Shown one piece after another: positions 36,657-48,330 of a DNA stretch of 64,000 nt. The notes under the pieces are model-generated. The model saw only the letters and a list, made by a program, of their open reading frames with translations, ran no database searches and had not been told where the DNA came from. The first letter of the stretch is position 1, and each line of letters opens with the position of its first letter. This stretch comes from Congeria kusceri (Eukaryota; Mollusca; Bivalvia; Myida; Dreissenidae), in contig CM051033.1 of assembly GCA_027627225.1 (NCBI GenBank), positions 52,548,410 to 52,612,409 on the forward strand, read 5' to 3'. Made by a program: the position numbers and the translations under genes.

Positions 36657-37194
36657 TGAGGTCTTAAATGAGATTAAATAAAATTGCTATGGGCGAATTA
36701 AACTTCAATTAATGTCTCATATATCTTTATGACATCAAAATGTTTAGCCATGATTTGTTTAAGGCAATAAATGAATATTTACTTTAAAGTGTCAATTCAT
36801 GAATCCGGAGGTTGTTTATCGCTGTCATTTGGTTTCAAAATACGGCTTTTTAGGATTCGCCGAATATTACGGTTAACTTATACGGAACTTTGCCCAAATA
36901 GCCCGGCCGATCAATGAATGAAAGTGTAGTTTTTAACATATTTAACATGAACTCGAGTGGCTAAATCAATTAAGGAGCATGTATATTGATGTTTTGTTTT
37001 GTATTTAAGACTAAGTCAAATTTCGGGTAGAAACTGATGCACGACCCGTTAAAACAGAGGGACGTAACATATGTAAAACATATAACAATTTTCGTCATTT
37101 GCCGCATATATTTTCATCTTGCTTGCTTGCAAGATCTATTCGTACGAATTTGATTCACATTAATATAAATAATTCACGTAGCATCCATTCTACA

Positions 37195-37400
37195 AGTTCG
37201 TATCTGTCAGCAACCAACATGCATGGCGGCATTGTCAGCCGACTAAATGACATTGCCGACAAGCATGTTTAAACTGTTATCAAGCATGACGTTTGTGCAA
37301 GTCAGCACACTGACATCGTCAACTAGCATGATGCAAGTGTCGCCATGCGCGATGTTTTCATCACTAAGCGCAATGACCCTATCAACAAATATGCTGTAAC
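37195..37400. repeat. Degenerate short tandem repeat built on CAAGCATG / GACATTG
   Basis: Words such as GACATTGCCGACAAGCATG, ATCAAGCATGACG, GACATCGTCAACTAGCATG and TCGCCATGCGCGATG recur about every 30 bases over 200 bp with poor fidelity. This looks like a decayed minisatellite. Confidence 0.5.
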
Positions 37401-37579
37401 GCCCATCAATCCTGATATAATTGTTGTTTAAACTCCCCTTAATATATTTCTACTTAAGCTATATCTACCCTTATGTGTAAAACCATAAACCAAATAACGA
37501 TCTAGTCAATTCGATAAGCTAAGCAATCATTGCTTTTGAGTATGAATGATTAATGTAGAAAGGTAAACCAACGAGCCCT

Positions 37580-38214
37580 TTATTTAACATTGTAATACCT
37601 GGCACGGAACTTATACAAGTACATAGTTTGCAATATCTCCTCCATAGAATTAACAAATACATTGTACGTCGCCACTTGAACTGCAACTAGGAAATTATAG
37701 AAGGAATCATTAGTGAAAGTCATTGACAGCGAAGAAATTGCATTAACAATTGAAACCGCATACAACTTATATGGTGTTTCCGGCTTTAATGTTTTAAGGG
37801 GCATAACAAATAAGACACGCGCTTCCTGTACATTTAACTTTATCCTTGACTGACATAGATGATTTTTACAAATCCCGTGATCCATAAGTATTCATGTTAC
37901 CACTTGGAGTTCTGTGGCATCTGGTATTATCTATTGTTCAAATTCCAGATGGTGTATCCGGTCTGCTTATTCAATGCAAATACTAAATAATAATTATGAA
38001 AATAAAATTTCGAAGCTTTCAAACTCTTCATCAGAGTAAATCGTCTATATGACAACCATTTATTGTACATTTTCAACTTTTGTGTTTGATTATTGATCGT
38101 TATCGCAACAATGCAAACAGTCACAAAAGTCCCCACCTTGAAGTCAAGGTAGATATTGAGGTTGATACTTGTTTTTAGGCCACCCAGCACATCTCCCTCG
38201 ATGCATGTTTGCAA
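37580..38214 (-). CDS. Two adjoining coding-like ORFs of an unrecognised protein
   Basis: The upstream frame (38214-37927) contains LKTSINLNIYLDFKVGTFVT, VCIVAITINNQTQKLKMYNK, and YYLVFALNKQTGYTIWNL. The downstream frame (37885-37580) contains QEARVLFVMPLKTLKPETPY, KLYAVSIVNAISSLSMTFTN, and QTMYLYKFRARYYNVK before a stop. Between them a different frame (IIPDATELQVVT, then TGA) seems to bridge, so one insertion or deletion plus one stop may separate halves of a single protein of roughly 200 residues. Alternating hydrophobic positions suggest beta structure. No ATG with good context is present, so it may be an internal or terminal exon of a larger minus-strand gene or a pseudogene. It lies head-to-head with the plus-strand Ig-like gene (about 0.4 kb apart). 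The family is not recognised. Confidence 0.35.
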
Positions 38215-38630
38215 GTATTACCGTCGTACCTTCAGGCCGCCACATTCCGTAAAATAATGCAGTGGAAAGAAATAACACACGTATACACTATGCTTGAAGA
38301 TTGACATTTCTATGTTTGTTCTGCAAGTACCGTGGTGGCACATTTCAACTTCTGATCTTTGTTTGGTGAGCTTTACACAACTAATATTCGGAATAAAACA
38401 TTCAACTGTATTATTATTACGACGTTATATTCAATTGATAATGTAGCTAAGCAATGCAATGGGATGTGTCACGTGTACTTAAGTTTCCCGGTTCACTTTC
38501 ATAAACGTTAAGTCGACGTGTACACATCGAAGGCGAAGTATAGCACTGGCATTAGCAAATGTAGCAATATTTAATGTTTGTTTGGAAATCAAAGTTTATG
38601 TAAGGGCATAATCACCATAAGTGCCAAGTA

Positions 38631-41600
38631 ATGGTTTGTATCACGCTGAGCGCATTTGGAATTAGTATGATGTTTGCTGGTATTAAACGTAAGTATGAAC
38701 ATAGACTTCAAACGCATATATAGTCCGTTTTTTTTCTGAACAGTTAAAACATGAATAATTTCACGGTGAATGCGTTATATATATCCTCGGCCAGCATTCG
38801 TGATTTTTTTTCGATAGCTTGCTTCGGGTATCGGGTAATAAATACTACCTGTGGTGTATAATATTTAAAGCAGGATTTTCAACACAACCGTATTCGCTAC
38901 CTATAAAATATAAAGCAAAACGCTTAGAGGTATATTGCTTGTCACGTCAATTTATCTGTTGCTGGTTCGAGTCCCGTCATTTAAAAAATATTTTGAGCAA
39001 AAGGGTACTATTTTAAATGTTGAATAGCTTTTTAAAATTAAATATTAGATTTTATGTTGACAGTTATTTGTCATGATATTTTCATTTCTTTTTACTTCTT
39101 TCTTTACTTTTTTATTATTTAACTAATGTTCATTAACATAAATAATTCAAAACAATCAATTTAAAAACAAAATCAGATATGAGCTTGTTCGTCTTCGTCT
39201 GACGTGTCCGTCTTTGTGGTGTTTTTAATATCATGTTATTCGTGGAAATCATGATTTACTTTAAACATTTGTATCGAAACAATGTACAATGATAAAAAAA
39301 CTTGCGTAAAAATTAAATAAAGATATTAAAAAAAATATATATGTCTGAGATTCTAACCCGGACCGCTCCGTTAATAACCGCTGTTATTCGTCTTTAAACC
39401 TCTCGGCCATTCCAACTGATGGTCAGTGCAGAATTGCGTATGTTATCTATCATGTATTGTGCATATCATAAAGGCTAATAAATACACGTAATTATGACGG
39501 AAAACTGCTACGAAAGTCAAATTCTAAAAATAACACATTCAACCACCGAGAAATCATTCATGTTTCGATAGTTTACAAAAAACGGACTATACGCGCTGTG
39601 CGCTGGTATGATTATTATCCGTTATCTTTGAAATGAAAGTAACAAACAAGAAACAATAACATGTACTATATTTGCAGTGTTGCAGCCACCACACATCGAT
39701 ATTCTGGTGTTTCCTGGGTATACAATTCAAATATCGTGTAACCGCCATGACGCTGTAACTGGGGTAACGCGAATTTATAGAAATTCTACTAAAGGGTTTG
39801 AGACAATAGTGAAAGTTGACAACAGAGAGTGTATTGTGGCAGCTGATCTACCTTCGGAAACAGTGCAGTGCGTTTGTTTGCAGGGGAATCGAGTTGCTTG
39901 CAACATATCTGGTAACAATATTGCAAATACAGATGGACAGTGGACATGTGCAATTTTCGAAAATAAGACTCTTGTGTTCAGCAACGTTGCAAGCGCATCT
40001 CGAGGTATGTTCGTTATTACACTGAAATCCCCCATTGTTTGTCAATAACAATAACAATGGCATAGTTATATATGAGGAAGATATCATTTGTAAAATGTAA
40101 TGTAAATGTAAATGTTAATAAAACCATTTATTATGTCACTAGTGCACATTTACATTGACGACGATGACCTAATATTTTAAAGCGTTATTATACCACTGGC
40201 CGATTACGCAATTAACTCCGCCCACCTTTTTGTAATATCATGTCACTAACTGATAACACAATTTAGCCCCGTCCACATTAAAGAATGGCATGCAACTTTG
40301 TCACGTTCAATGATTCTTAAGTCCCGCCCACGTTTCGGGTCTACTTTTTGTACGCGTGGAATTTCGCTTTCGTCGTTAAAATGTAAACAAAGAATAGATC
40401 TATACAAATGTAACATTTTTATTCAAACAAATATAATTTACAAAACATGTAAACATTATTCAATTAACAAAAAATAATTTATTACGATACGTAAGATTTA
40501 TGCAAAAAAATGCAATGCACCGCATAAAACCCATTTCAAGAAAATGATAAAAAGCTGATATTTTTAAAAGCTGTACAAATACAGATATCAACACAATTTG
40601 AAATGAAAGAATCAGATGACACTTTGTGCCTGTTTATTTTATCTATACAGAAACAAGATTTAGAATATGAAATCTAATCACACAGGTCATTAATTGTGTA
40701 TCAACATTTGAAAACGAACTGCAAACTAGCTAAATATTAATTTAATCACAGTCCATACACCATTTCATAGGTTCAGGGAAACCATTGCTGTAAGTTGCAG
40801 TGTAAATGTCAGTCTTACACAGAAAATAAGTTATTAAAATCGTGTATCGTGTGTCACTTTAATACAAATACAATGCTTTAGGAAAATACGATAAAGAACA
40901 GTTATATTTAATAGACAATTGAATTTTAATGTTTTATTAATAAAAAAATCAAACAAATACTAGATCTAGCCAAGTAATAACCAATCAGTTTATTTGAAAT
41001 TAAAGGTAAAAGTAATAAAAACATGGTTTAAAAAATTATAGTCTATTTAACAAAAATAAACTCTTACATTTTATTAGAAATCCAAATAAATACTAGCCAT
41101 TATAATTTGATTCACAACAAATCAATTTCTAACGGAAATGTAAAAGTTAAAGAAAAACATGGCTTTTAAGATCATAAACAATAGGTTTAGTTAAAATAAA
41201 ATGCAGAAATGTCAATGTGTTTTAACTTAATACTTCAGTCAAACATGAAATATGGAAATAAATGAGGAAAATAAAAATGAAATGATGCACAACCATTAGA
41301 AGAACATGAAAATTTTAAATTAATTATGACGGTCAAATAGGAATTCTTCAATTTACAGTAATAACAACTAGTTAAATCTAATTTGGAACTCATAGACAAG
41401 ATAATCTGCCTGATGATACAGTAACACATATCCACTAGCTAAATAGTGTCTAGAAAATGTCACATCAAAAATTGTTACTCTCAGTCTGTTGCAAAAACTT
41501 TCACACGTGTGTCAACTTTTTGTTTTCACTGGCTGTGAACATGAAAATATGAAAGACGTTATGTCACCTTTTGAAAATAACTCACAATAACATGAACAAA

Positions 41601-44600
41601 ACATCATATGTGAATAAATGACTTAATTATTTCTAGAAATATTTACATAGATCTATACTCAGTAGGCCCCATATGGCTCCAAAATGTTTATTGCATAAGG
41701 TAAAAAATAAGGTAAACGATTATAATTTGACTTATTTGTGTACTCAAAGTGGTATTACCAGGACACTCACCTAATTGCTGACCCTGCCTGGAAGCACGTG
41801 ATACAGAGGCTTTGTGATACCCGTTGCTGTCCCACCAATATTATGCAGCTTTAATACGAGCCCACATCGCAAACCCAGCAGCCTGCATGTCTGAATCCTG
41901 CAGACTGCAGTTGCGTTCCCAATTCAGTTTGATATCACACGTGGGGGATATTTTTCAGAGAAATGGTAAAAATTTCAACTTTGAAAGCATTATGCACTGA
42001 TGGCAAAGTTGATTAACAACTCACTTGATAGTAAATCCACTGGTTGATTTACCTTTAAATTTATTTCGTTGTTGAATATTCACATTACACACATAATGCA
42101 AACAGTTGAAAAGTAATCGTTTTGTCGACTGCAGTCTTCTTCTTGTGTGTGCTAGTAGATAGAATGACGTAAATGTATTTATATCATGTTCAATGTTTCC
42201 AATAAATAGCAATTTCTCGCTTTATTTTGTGTTTATTGGTTAAAGCCGCAGTCCATAGAATATAATTCAATGCATCTTAAATTGGCATTAGTTCTAATGA
42301 ACGTTAATGCCGTTTATACGACTGAAAACAGTTTGTTTTTATTGAAGAAATGCATTTAATTATGTCAATGTTCAAAAGTAGACACCATCAGGCTGTTTGA
42401 TTTGCATATTGTTTTGTACTGTAAATTGTGAAATTTTTGCGATTTAATTTGTTTATTTTATTTCATAAATAATAAAACAATATTTTGCAAAACGTGGCAT
42501 AATAAATAGAATATATGGTAGTTGACTGTTGATATCATGTGATATCAGACTCGTTCAATTTTGCGTAGCAAAAGGCTCGGCTAGCCTCGCCTTTTTCCTA
42601 CGCCATATCGGACTCGTATGATATCACATTATATCAAAAGTTACCAACCGTATATTCTCTCCATATATAAACTGCCAAACCGTTAAATACTGTGCATTGA
42701 GCATGCACATTAAGAAATATGTGTTTTAGGCGGAAGTCAACAGTCTTTTGGTGGGTAATTTCCAAAACAGGTATCGCGGAAAACTTCTGCTTTTCTTTGC
42801 AGGCTACGAGTCAGTAAACCAAAACCTGAAAGGGTCCGTCTTCAGAACAATAACAATTAACGAATGTTTTCTTACCAAATTATTATTTAAGATAATGTTT
42901 GTCATGTTTATTATAATGTGTATACCATGTGATTTATCACAATTACAGTTTCTAAAAAAATATTAAAAATGTTACGTTAAATTGAACTGACAGTCCTAGT
43001 TTCGCTAGTTACGTGAATATAACCGAAATATTCACATGGGTCATCTGGAAGAAGACCAATAAATTAATGCACTACATCGTTTTTTTTTTACTCGTTGTAA
43101 AAGTGTTTTTTCTTATTCTGATTCTTTGACAACCAATTCCTGAATCTAATAATTTAATACTATACTATGGAAAATCGAGAGCACGAGTCGTATGACCTAC
43201 TTTTGACTAAGTAGGCTACGAATCAATAAAAATCGATGCTCCTAACTACCACGCTTTATCGGTTATTCTGCATGGCTCGTTGTAGATTGACTTGTTAACT
43301 GGCATGTATATAATTCCGTTTGCATAATTAGCTTGAATAATATTTGTTCGTTAATAACGAATAGATTTGAATAATGATGTTGTATACTATTGAATAAGTA
43401 GTCATATTATCAAGTTAGTCGTTCAAACAAATGTTTCCGTTTTAGCAAAAATACACACATAATTCACATGCTTTTAGTTTGCTTTGTCGACAACAGTCTT
43501 TCAACGCTGTCGGCGTTTTGATTTAGTTATATTTAAATCAGGATGAAGCTCGACAGTGTCCACTGTAGATCCTATTTCTGACATTGCTAGCACACCGGTA
43601 ATAAACACGGATCAGAGTCGAGACAATGAAGCAAAGGAAACTACTATTATAATGGATGGTAGCGTTATTGGAATAACTAATACTGATTTATTGTATTTAA
43701 TATTCGACGGACTATATCACATTGTTGAAACAGTTTAGGTATTTGGGATTATTGTCCTGTTTAAGTTTAATAAATATCCAAATTCATTATTCAATAAACA
43801 ATGTGGATTCTATATGCGTGTCATTCAATCATTTTAAGATATATATTTGAAATAAATCGCTTAACTCGTTTCTGATATATTACGCATACATATGAGCAAT
43901 ATTTTTACAACAACTTGTTGTTGTTTACAGATGTAGCTGATATGTCGACTGTTATTGCGATTGCAAATGTCAGATATTCGACGACAGAACATCCGATTCA
44001 GACCACAGCTAGCTCCAATTCAATCGGTATCCGTTTTTTAAACAATGTTTTTAGCAGACAAAAAAGAGGATTACCTTTGATTATAAGAACTCACCAATAA
44101 TATGTAATATTAACCAAATTGGGCAAACTTAGATGAACAAGGAGACTGAAGCGTGTTTTTACATTTCAATACTTGAAGGTGTATAATATGTGTTCACTAT
44201 ACGGTAAACGCCAATGAGGTTAACATATTTCACTAATTATACCAATGGTATGTTTTTATTCAGACAGTTTCTATCAGAAGTTTATAATCATCGCGGCTTC
44301 GGGTGTGGTGTTACTTCTTGCGGCTACGTTACTGATTTGCGTCTACAGAAAATACCAAATACGTACAGGTTGTACGCAACTGAAATTAAGTTTACTCGGA
44401 TTTTGTAATATTTAATTAATACACACGTACCAGTAGTTACATATCTAGCATGTTTATTAAAATATAAAACCTATACTTTCAGGCATAGTACATATGCATT
44501 TTTAAACATTTCTCCACCTATTTAGCATGGGTTATTGCGTCCTAATTGCATTAGAACAAAGTAATCAACCACAGTAATAAATTGCATGTGTTGGATTTAC

Positions 44601-45439
44601 TATAAAATAAATGCTTAATGTGTCAACAATTATATTTTATAGAAGCAATTAGTCCCTCCATAGGTGACAGTACTAGCGGTGAACAAAACACCGTTCATGA
44701 GCTCATTTCTGAAGGCGTAGCTGAAAGACAACACTCAGCAGTGGACCACAATGATCGCATACCAATGATGGTTATATCGCCTATTGCTGACAGTTTCCCT
44801 CTCTCAAACGACGCAGTAACACTAGAGAATGCCCCTGCGTCAGAGACTGAACAGAGAAGTACAAGTGTTCACTATTACGAAACAATCCCAGATAGTCCAG
44901 ATGCCGATGTGCCCGCCTCTCAAAGTAAGTTACCTTTTGATTTTGACTATTCAGCATGCGTGTATACATGTCCCATAAAGACTTTGGTTTTTTGCTTGTT
45001 AATATACACTATACACATACGTGTTACCGTAATATATGACGAAAGTTTTTTTCTATATAAAAACCAACATAAACATTACTTAAATGCCTGTTTTGTTTGC
45101 GTCAGTAATATAACATTAATTTGTATTTATATTTTAGACGAGAACGAGGAATCCGAAACACATGCGTATGTATTCTATTTGTTTTGAAAATATACGAAAC
45201 ATAGATGGCTTTGAATTTTTGGGACACGTCTAGTGTAGCGGAAATAGTATATACATATTCAACAAAACTATGGAGAAAAATAGGGCAAAAACAACAACAA
45301 GTGTCTGATCGTCTCAACATGGTTATTAATATCATGTGTTTTTTGTCACAACAGATTTACTCGTGTGTATTTAGATTTACTGACGTTATAATAATTTTCT
45401 TGCAACAGTAAACCGGGGAACAAATGTTACTGTCAATAA
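38631..45439 (+). CDS. Putative single-Ig-domain type I membrane receptor, eight coding exons
   Basis: Model exons: 38631-38688, 39678-40004, 43557-43658, 43931-44026, 44264-44368, 44643-44924, 45138-45165, 45409-45439, giving about 342 residues. Exon 1 encodes a signal peptide (MVCITLSAFGISMMFAGIK; donor AAAC/GTAAGT, phase 1). Exon 2 (327 bp, phase 1-1) is one Ig-like domain with Cys in YTIQISC and in GQWTC plus four extra cysteines. Exons 3 and 4 (102 and 96 bp, phase 1-1) are Ser/Thr-rich stalks. Exon 5 (phase 1-1) carries a membrane helix, FIIIAASGVVLLLAATLLIC, then YRKYQIR. Exon 6 is an acidic tail with HYYETIPDSPDADVP, ending CAAA/GTAAGT. Exons 7-8 are short and end KPGNKCYCQ then stop. 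The weakest points are the acceptor of exon 3, the donor of exon 5 (an alternative at 44362 keeps phase) and exons 7-8. It probably displays the Ig domain outside the cell and may signal through tail tyrosines, but this is inferred. Confidence 0.65.
38915..38980 (+). repeat. tRNA-like relic in intron 1 of the Ig-like gene
   Basis: A good box B (GCTGGTTCGAGTCCC) is preceded by a poor box-A-like stretch (CGCTTAGAGGTATATTG). Cloverleaf pairing is weak. This is probably a SINE head or an old tRNA pseudogene. Confidence 0.3.
39345..39413 (-). repeat. tRNA-Ser/Leu-like relic in intron 1 of the Ig-like gene
   Basis: On the minus strand GGAATGGCCGAGAGGTTTAA resembles the start of class II tRNAs, and CCGGGTTAGAATCTCAG resembles box B with one C-to-A change. 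The anticodon region has been replaced by an unrelated small palindrome, so it should not be a working tRNA. Confidence 0.4.
42509..42657. mobile_element. MITE-like inverted repeat, about 149 bp
   Basis: The left arm (GAATATATGGTAGTTGACTG, then TTGATATCATGTGATATCA) and the right arm (TGATATCACATTATATCAAA, then ACCAACCGTATATTC) are imperfect reverse complements that meet at a central GGCTAGCC palindrome. No coding capacity. It sits in intron 2 of the Ig-like gene. Confidence 0.75.
42728..43520 (+). repeat. Dispersed duplication, copy 1 (partner at 54.44-55.27 kb)
   Basis: Shared blocks in the same order include AATTTCCAAAACAGGTATCG, then TTGCAGGCTACGAGTCAGTA, then AAAATCGAGAGCACG, then CTCCTAACTACCACGCTT and CAGCGTTTGGATT-like sequence at the end. 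Copy 1 stops about 35 bp before the first stalk exon of the Ig-like gene. A splice acceptor-like TTTCTTTGCAG precedes a short frame GYESVNQNLKGS in this copy, and a similar acceptor with GYESVIQ is present in copy 2. Confidence 0.8.
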
Positions 45440-45810
45440 GCGGAATTATTTATAAATGCTTTAGAGATCTATGTGTTTTCTACATGTCCATGCCTATTTT
45501 TGTAATACAATTGCTAATCAAATACACAATGGTGCCAACTACACAAAACGAAGCATGCCACGTAACTGCGACGCATGCGCATAACCATATCGCGGCTTCG
45601 TTCAAACAATTAAAAGCATTTGCCATTCCATGCCATTGTAATTTATATTAATTTACGTAGGCATGCCTAATTTAGAAATGGTGTAAGTACAACAAAAACA
45701 GATAAGGTAGTTCGGAATGTCAACTTTTTCCGTAGAACTGAAACGGTTCGCTATGAGAATCTTCTTGGAACGAGAACCGATGAGAAAACGCCGTACAGCA
45801 TCTTAGCAAA

Positions 45811-45970
45811 GAGCTAGATCTAAAACCGCAACGTACCTGGCTACGACAACATTTTTACGACAACAAACAGCTAGATCTCATCCGCAACGTACCTGGCTAC
45901 GACAACATGTTTACGACAACAAACAGCTATATCTCAACCGCAACGTACCTGGCTACGACAACATTTTTCC
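45811..45970. repeat. 57-bp minisatellite, about 2.8 copies
   Basis: The unit contains GCTAGATCT, then CCGCAACGTACCTGGCTACG and ACAACATTTTTACGACAACA. Starts are at about 45813, 45870 and 45926. Identity between units is high, so it is younger than the 140-bp arrays. Confidence 0.95.
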
Positions 45971-46024
45971 CGCTGTCAGACGATGATCTTTAAGTTTCAC
46001 TTCATGCGAACGATTGTGCATCAG

Positions 46025-46590
46025 TGTAAATATTAGTGTATTTGTGTATATTGTTGAAACAGATATTAATTACCAAACATAAGTTCATTTGTTTTATTTT
46101 TCTTGTTAATGCATGTATGTGTATAATTAAATAACACTCAACACCTCTATGCACCACTCAAAAATACTTTGCCGATGCAGAAGACTGAACGACTAAAAAC
46201 GGCATTACTTTAACAAGAATACTACATAACGAACTCCATTTATTATATTTTATAAGTTTAATTCAATTTGATAAGAAATTTAAGAAAAATAAACCAAATG
46301 ACTGATGACGATCTTGACATTCATTCCATGCTTACAATTGAGAATGAGTGTAAATATTAGTGTATTTGTGTATTTTTGTTGAAACTGATATAAATAACAA
46401 AAAGTTTATGTGTTTATTCTATTTCATATATGTGCGTTATTAAATAAAACTAAACACCACTACGCACCACTCAAAAGCATATTAATGCCAATGCTGAAGA
46501 CTAGACTACTAAAAAGGCATTACTTTAACAAGAATACAACATAACGAACTCCATCTATTATAATTTATATGTTTAATTAAATTTGATAAG
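46025..46590. repeat. Tandem duplication of about 325 bp
   Basis: TGTAAATATTAGTGTATTTG recurs at about 46025 and 46350, and GGCATTACTTTAACAAGAAT recurs further along in both copies, followed by ACATAACGAACTCCAT. The copies diverge by point changes and small gaps. Confidence 0.9.
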
Positions 46591-46604
46591 AAATATATAT
46601 TTCA

Positions 46605-46895
46605 AACATGCGTGTTAATAAACATTCCGATATTAAATGCAAATAGTGTATTTCTTAAGTGTCCTTCGAAGACAACCGCAGTTAAAATTTAAAGACTACT
46701 TTGACATTTCAGTAATTGCGTATAGTATCAGCTGTATATATGTCAAAATTACACTTTAATTAACGTTGCGATATTAGATATAAATAGTGTATTTTATAAT
46801 GATCCGTTGAAGACTAGACATTATCTGTAAGACAACCGCTGTTAACATTAAAGACTCCTTTCACATTTCAGTAATTGAGTACTGTATGAGTTGCA
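46605..46895. repeat. Second tandem duplication of about 145-150 bp
   Basis: Two copies share AAATAGTGTATTT, then AAGACAACCGC, then GTTAA...TTAAAGACT and CATTTCAGTAATTG. They directly follow the 325-bp duplication, so this stretch has been rearranged repeatedly. Confidence 0.8.
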
Positions 46896-47024
46896 TCCCT
46901 TCAGAAAGTGAATCGAAACACGATTCAGACGATGTATTGGCTGTGATTGTAAATAACAGAAAATAATGTTTAGTGGAGAAAATTTAAGTACAGTTTAAAC
47001 TAATACAAGACCTCCGCGATGTGT

Positions 47025-47440
47025 CGCCTGCCGGGGCATAACTCAAGTACGATAAGAGCAATTATGCCGAAACCGAACTTTACCCTCTCTCTATGCCTAC
47101 TAACACTTTCCCTAAGTTGTATCATGTTTGCACAAACAACTTCTGAAGTAATTGTCTGAACTTGCCTTATTAAAACTGTTTTTTTTTTCTTCAAAAATAG
47201 GTATAACTCAAGTACGATAAGAGCAATTATGCCGAAAACCGGAAGAAACCTTCGTTTTATGCCTACAACTCTTTCCTTAAGTTTCATAACGATTGCACAA
47301 AAACTTCTTAAGTTTTTTTCTGCACAAGCCTCAAAGAGGCATAACTGAATTAAATATGCATAAACTGAACCTTCATTTTGTGCCTACTAACACTTTCATT
47401 ATGATTGGAAAAAACTTTCTCAAGTTATTGTTTGCACAAA
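47025..47440. repeat. Three degenerate units of a TAACTCAAGTACGATAAGAG repeat
   Basis: GCATAACTCAAGTACGATAA occurs near 47036 and, slightly changed, near 47203. A more diverged copy with GGCATAACTGAATTAA is near 47338. Each is followed by a TATGCCTACTAACACTTTCC-like block and a TTGCACAAAC-like block. A GCC/GCCGCC-rich stretch (about 47448-47493) follows and encodes only low-complexity proline on the plus strand. Confidence 0.8.
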
Positions 47441-47539
47441 CTAAAGGGACGCCGCCGCGGACGACGCCGCCACCGAAGCCGCCGCCGCCGAGGCCTCTGT
47501 AAGTAACCCCTATATGTCGCCTTTTCTGGCGACACAAAA

Positions 47540-48330
47540 TTGAAGGGGAGAGCATAAAGTCACAGTTTTGTCCGTCCGTCTACTGCACTCACCGGTTGTC
47601 AAAGCACTTCCCGGTTATTTTATCCATCTTATTCCATGTCCGTCTGTCCGTCTTTCTGTCGGTCCGGTACTTCATTTCCGCGCGAGATCTAATGACTCGA
47701 ATTTAATGAAACTTTAGATACAGCATCCCAACCAAGAGAAAATGCCCCTACTGTTAGGTCATTATTGTCTGAAGATTTTTCAGGGAGTAATTGCCCTTTG
47801 TTTCTAAATTGACGTTTTTGCTTAACCGGACTATTACTTGGCAATGGATGGGGGAATTTTGAAATAACTTGGCACAAATGTTTCCTGCAATGAGATGGTG
47901 TAGCGCTCATGCTTTAGATCTCTATGTCAAAGGTCAAGGTCACACCTTCAGTTCAAAGGTCAAAACTAGAACGTTGATTGTCCGTACTTCCACTTGCCAT
48001 GTATTTTAAAATTCTTGACACAAATGTTAACCTCATTGAAATGTCACGAGGCGCACATGTACCAGGTCTGAATGTCAGAGGTCAAGATCCGTTTTAAAAG
48101 TTCAAATTTTGAAGTCGAGTTTTACATGTTTGGACTTTAAATTTGCCATCAATTAGGAAATTTTCAAAATACTTGGAACAAATATTTTATCTATAATAAA
48201 CGGCTTGTCACGTGTATGAACCAGGATTGTAGATCAAAAGTCATGGTCATAATTAAAGTCAAAAATCGAAATCGACTTTTTTTGTCCGGACTTACAACTT
48301 GGCCATGAATTTATGGATTCGTAAATCACT
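47540..48330. repeat. About four degenerate units of a 130-140-bp GGTCAAGGTCA repeat
   Basis: Units share a GTCCGTC start, a pyrimidine stretch, ATTTTGAAATAACTTGGCAC-like sequence with CAAATGTT, then ATGTCAAAGGTCAAGGTCAC or variants, and AAAAGTTCAAA-like sequence. The same family is recognisable at about 8630-9000 and 12880-13270 inside the segmental duplication. No gene present. Confidence 0.6.

Larger units (their letters stand above)
40005..43556. other. Long intron 2 of the Ig-like gene model
   Basis: About 3.5 kb of AT-rich DNA separates the Ig exon from the first stalk exon. It contains three GC-richer CCGCCCAC-type motifs near 40215-40335, a GC-rich island at about 41770-41945 ending on the minus strand in an AATTAG/GTGAGT donor-like site but without an open frame, an inverted-repeat element (42509-42657) and one copy of the dispersed duplication. 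An additional alternatively used exon cannot be excluded. Confidence 0.4.

Noticed and set aside
42748..42966. 72-codon frame as a separate small protein
   Set aside because: It spans an acceptor-like site and lies in a duplicated block whose other copy does not keep the frame. At most the GYESV part could be an exon remnant.
47293..47555. Pro-rich and Gly-rich frames on the two strands
   Set aside because: Both come from the GCC-rich low-complexity stretch within a repeat.
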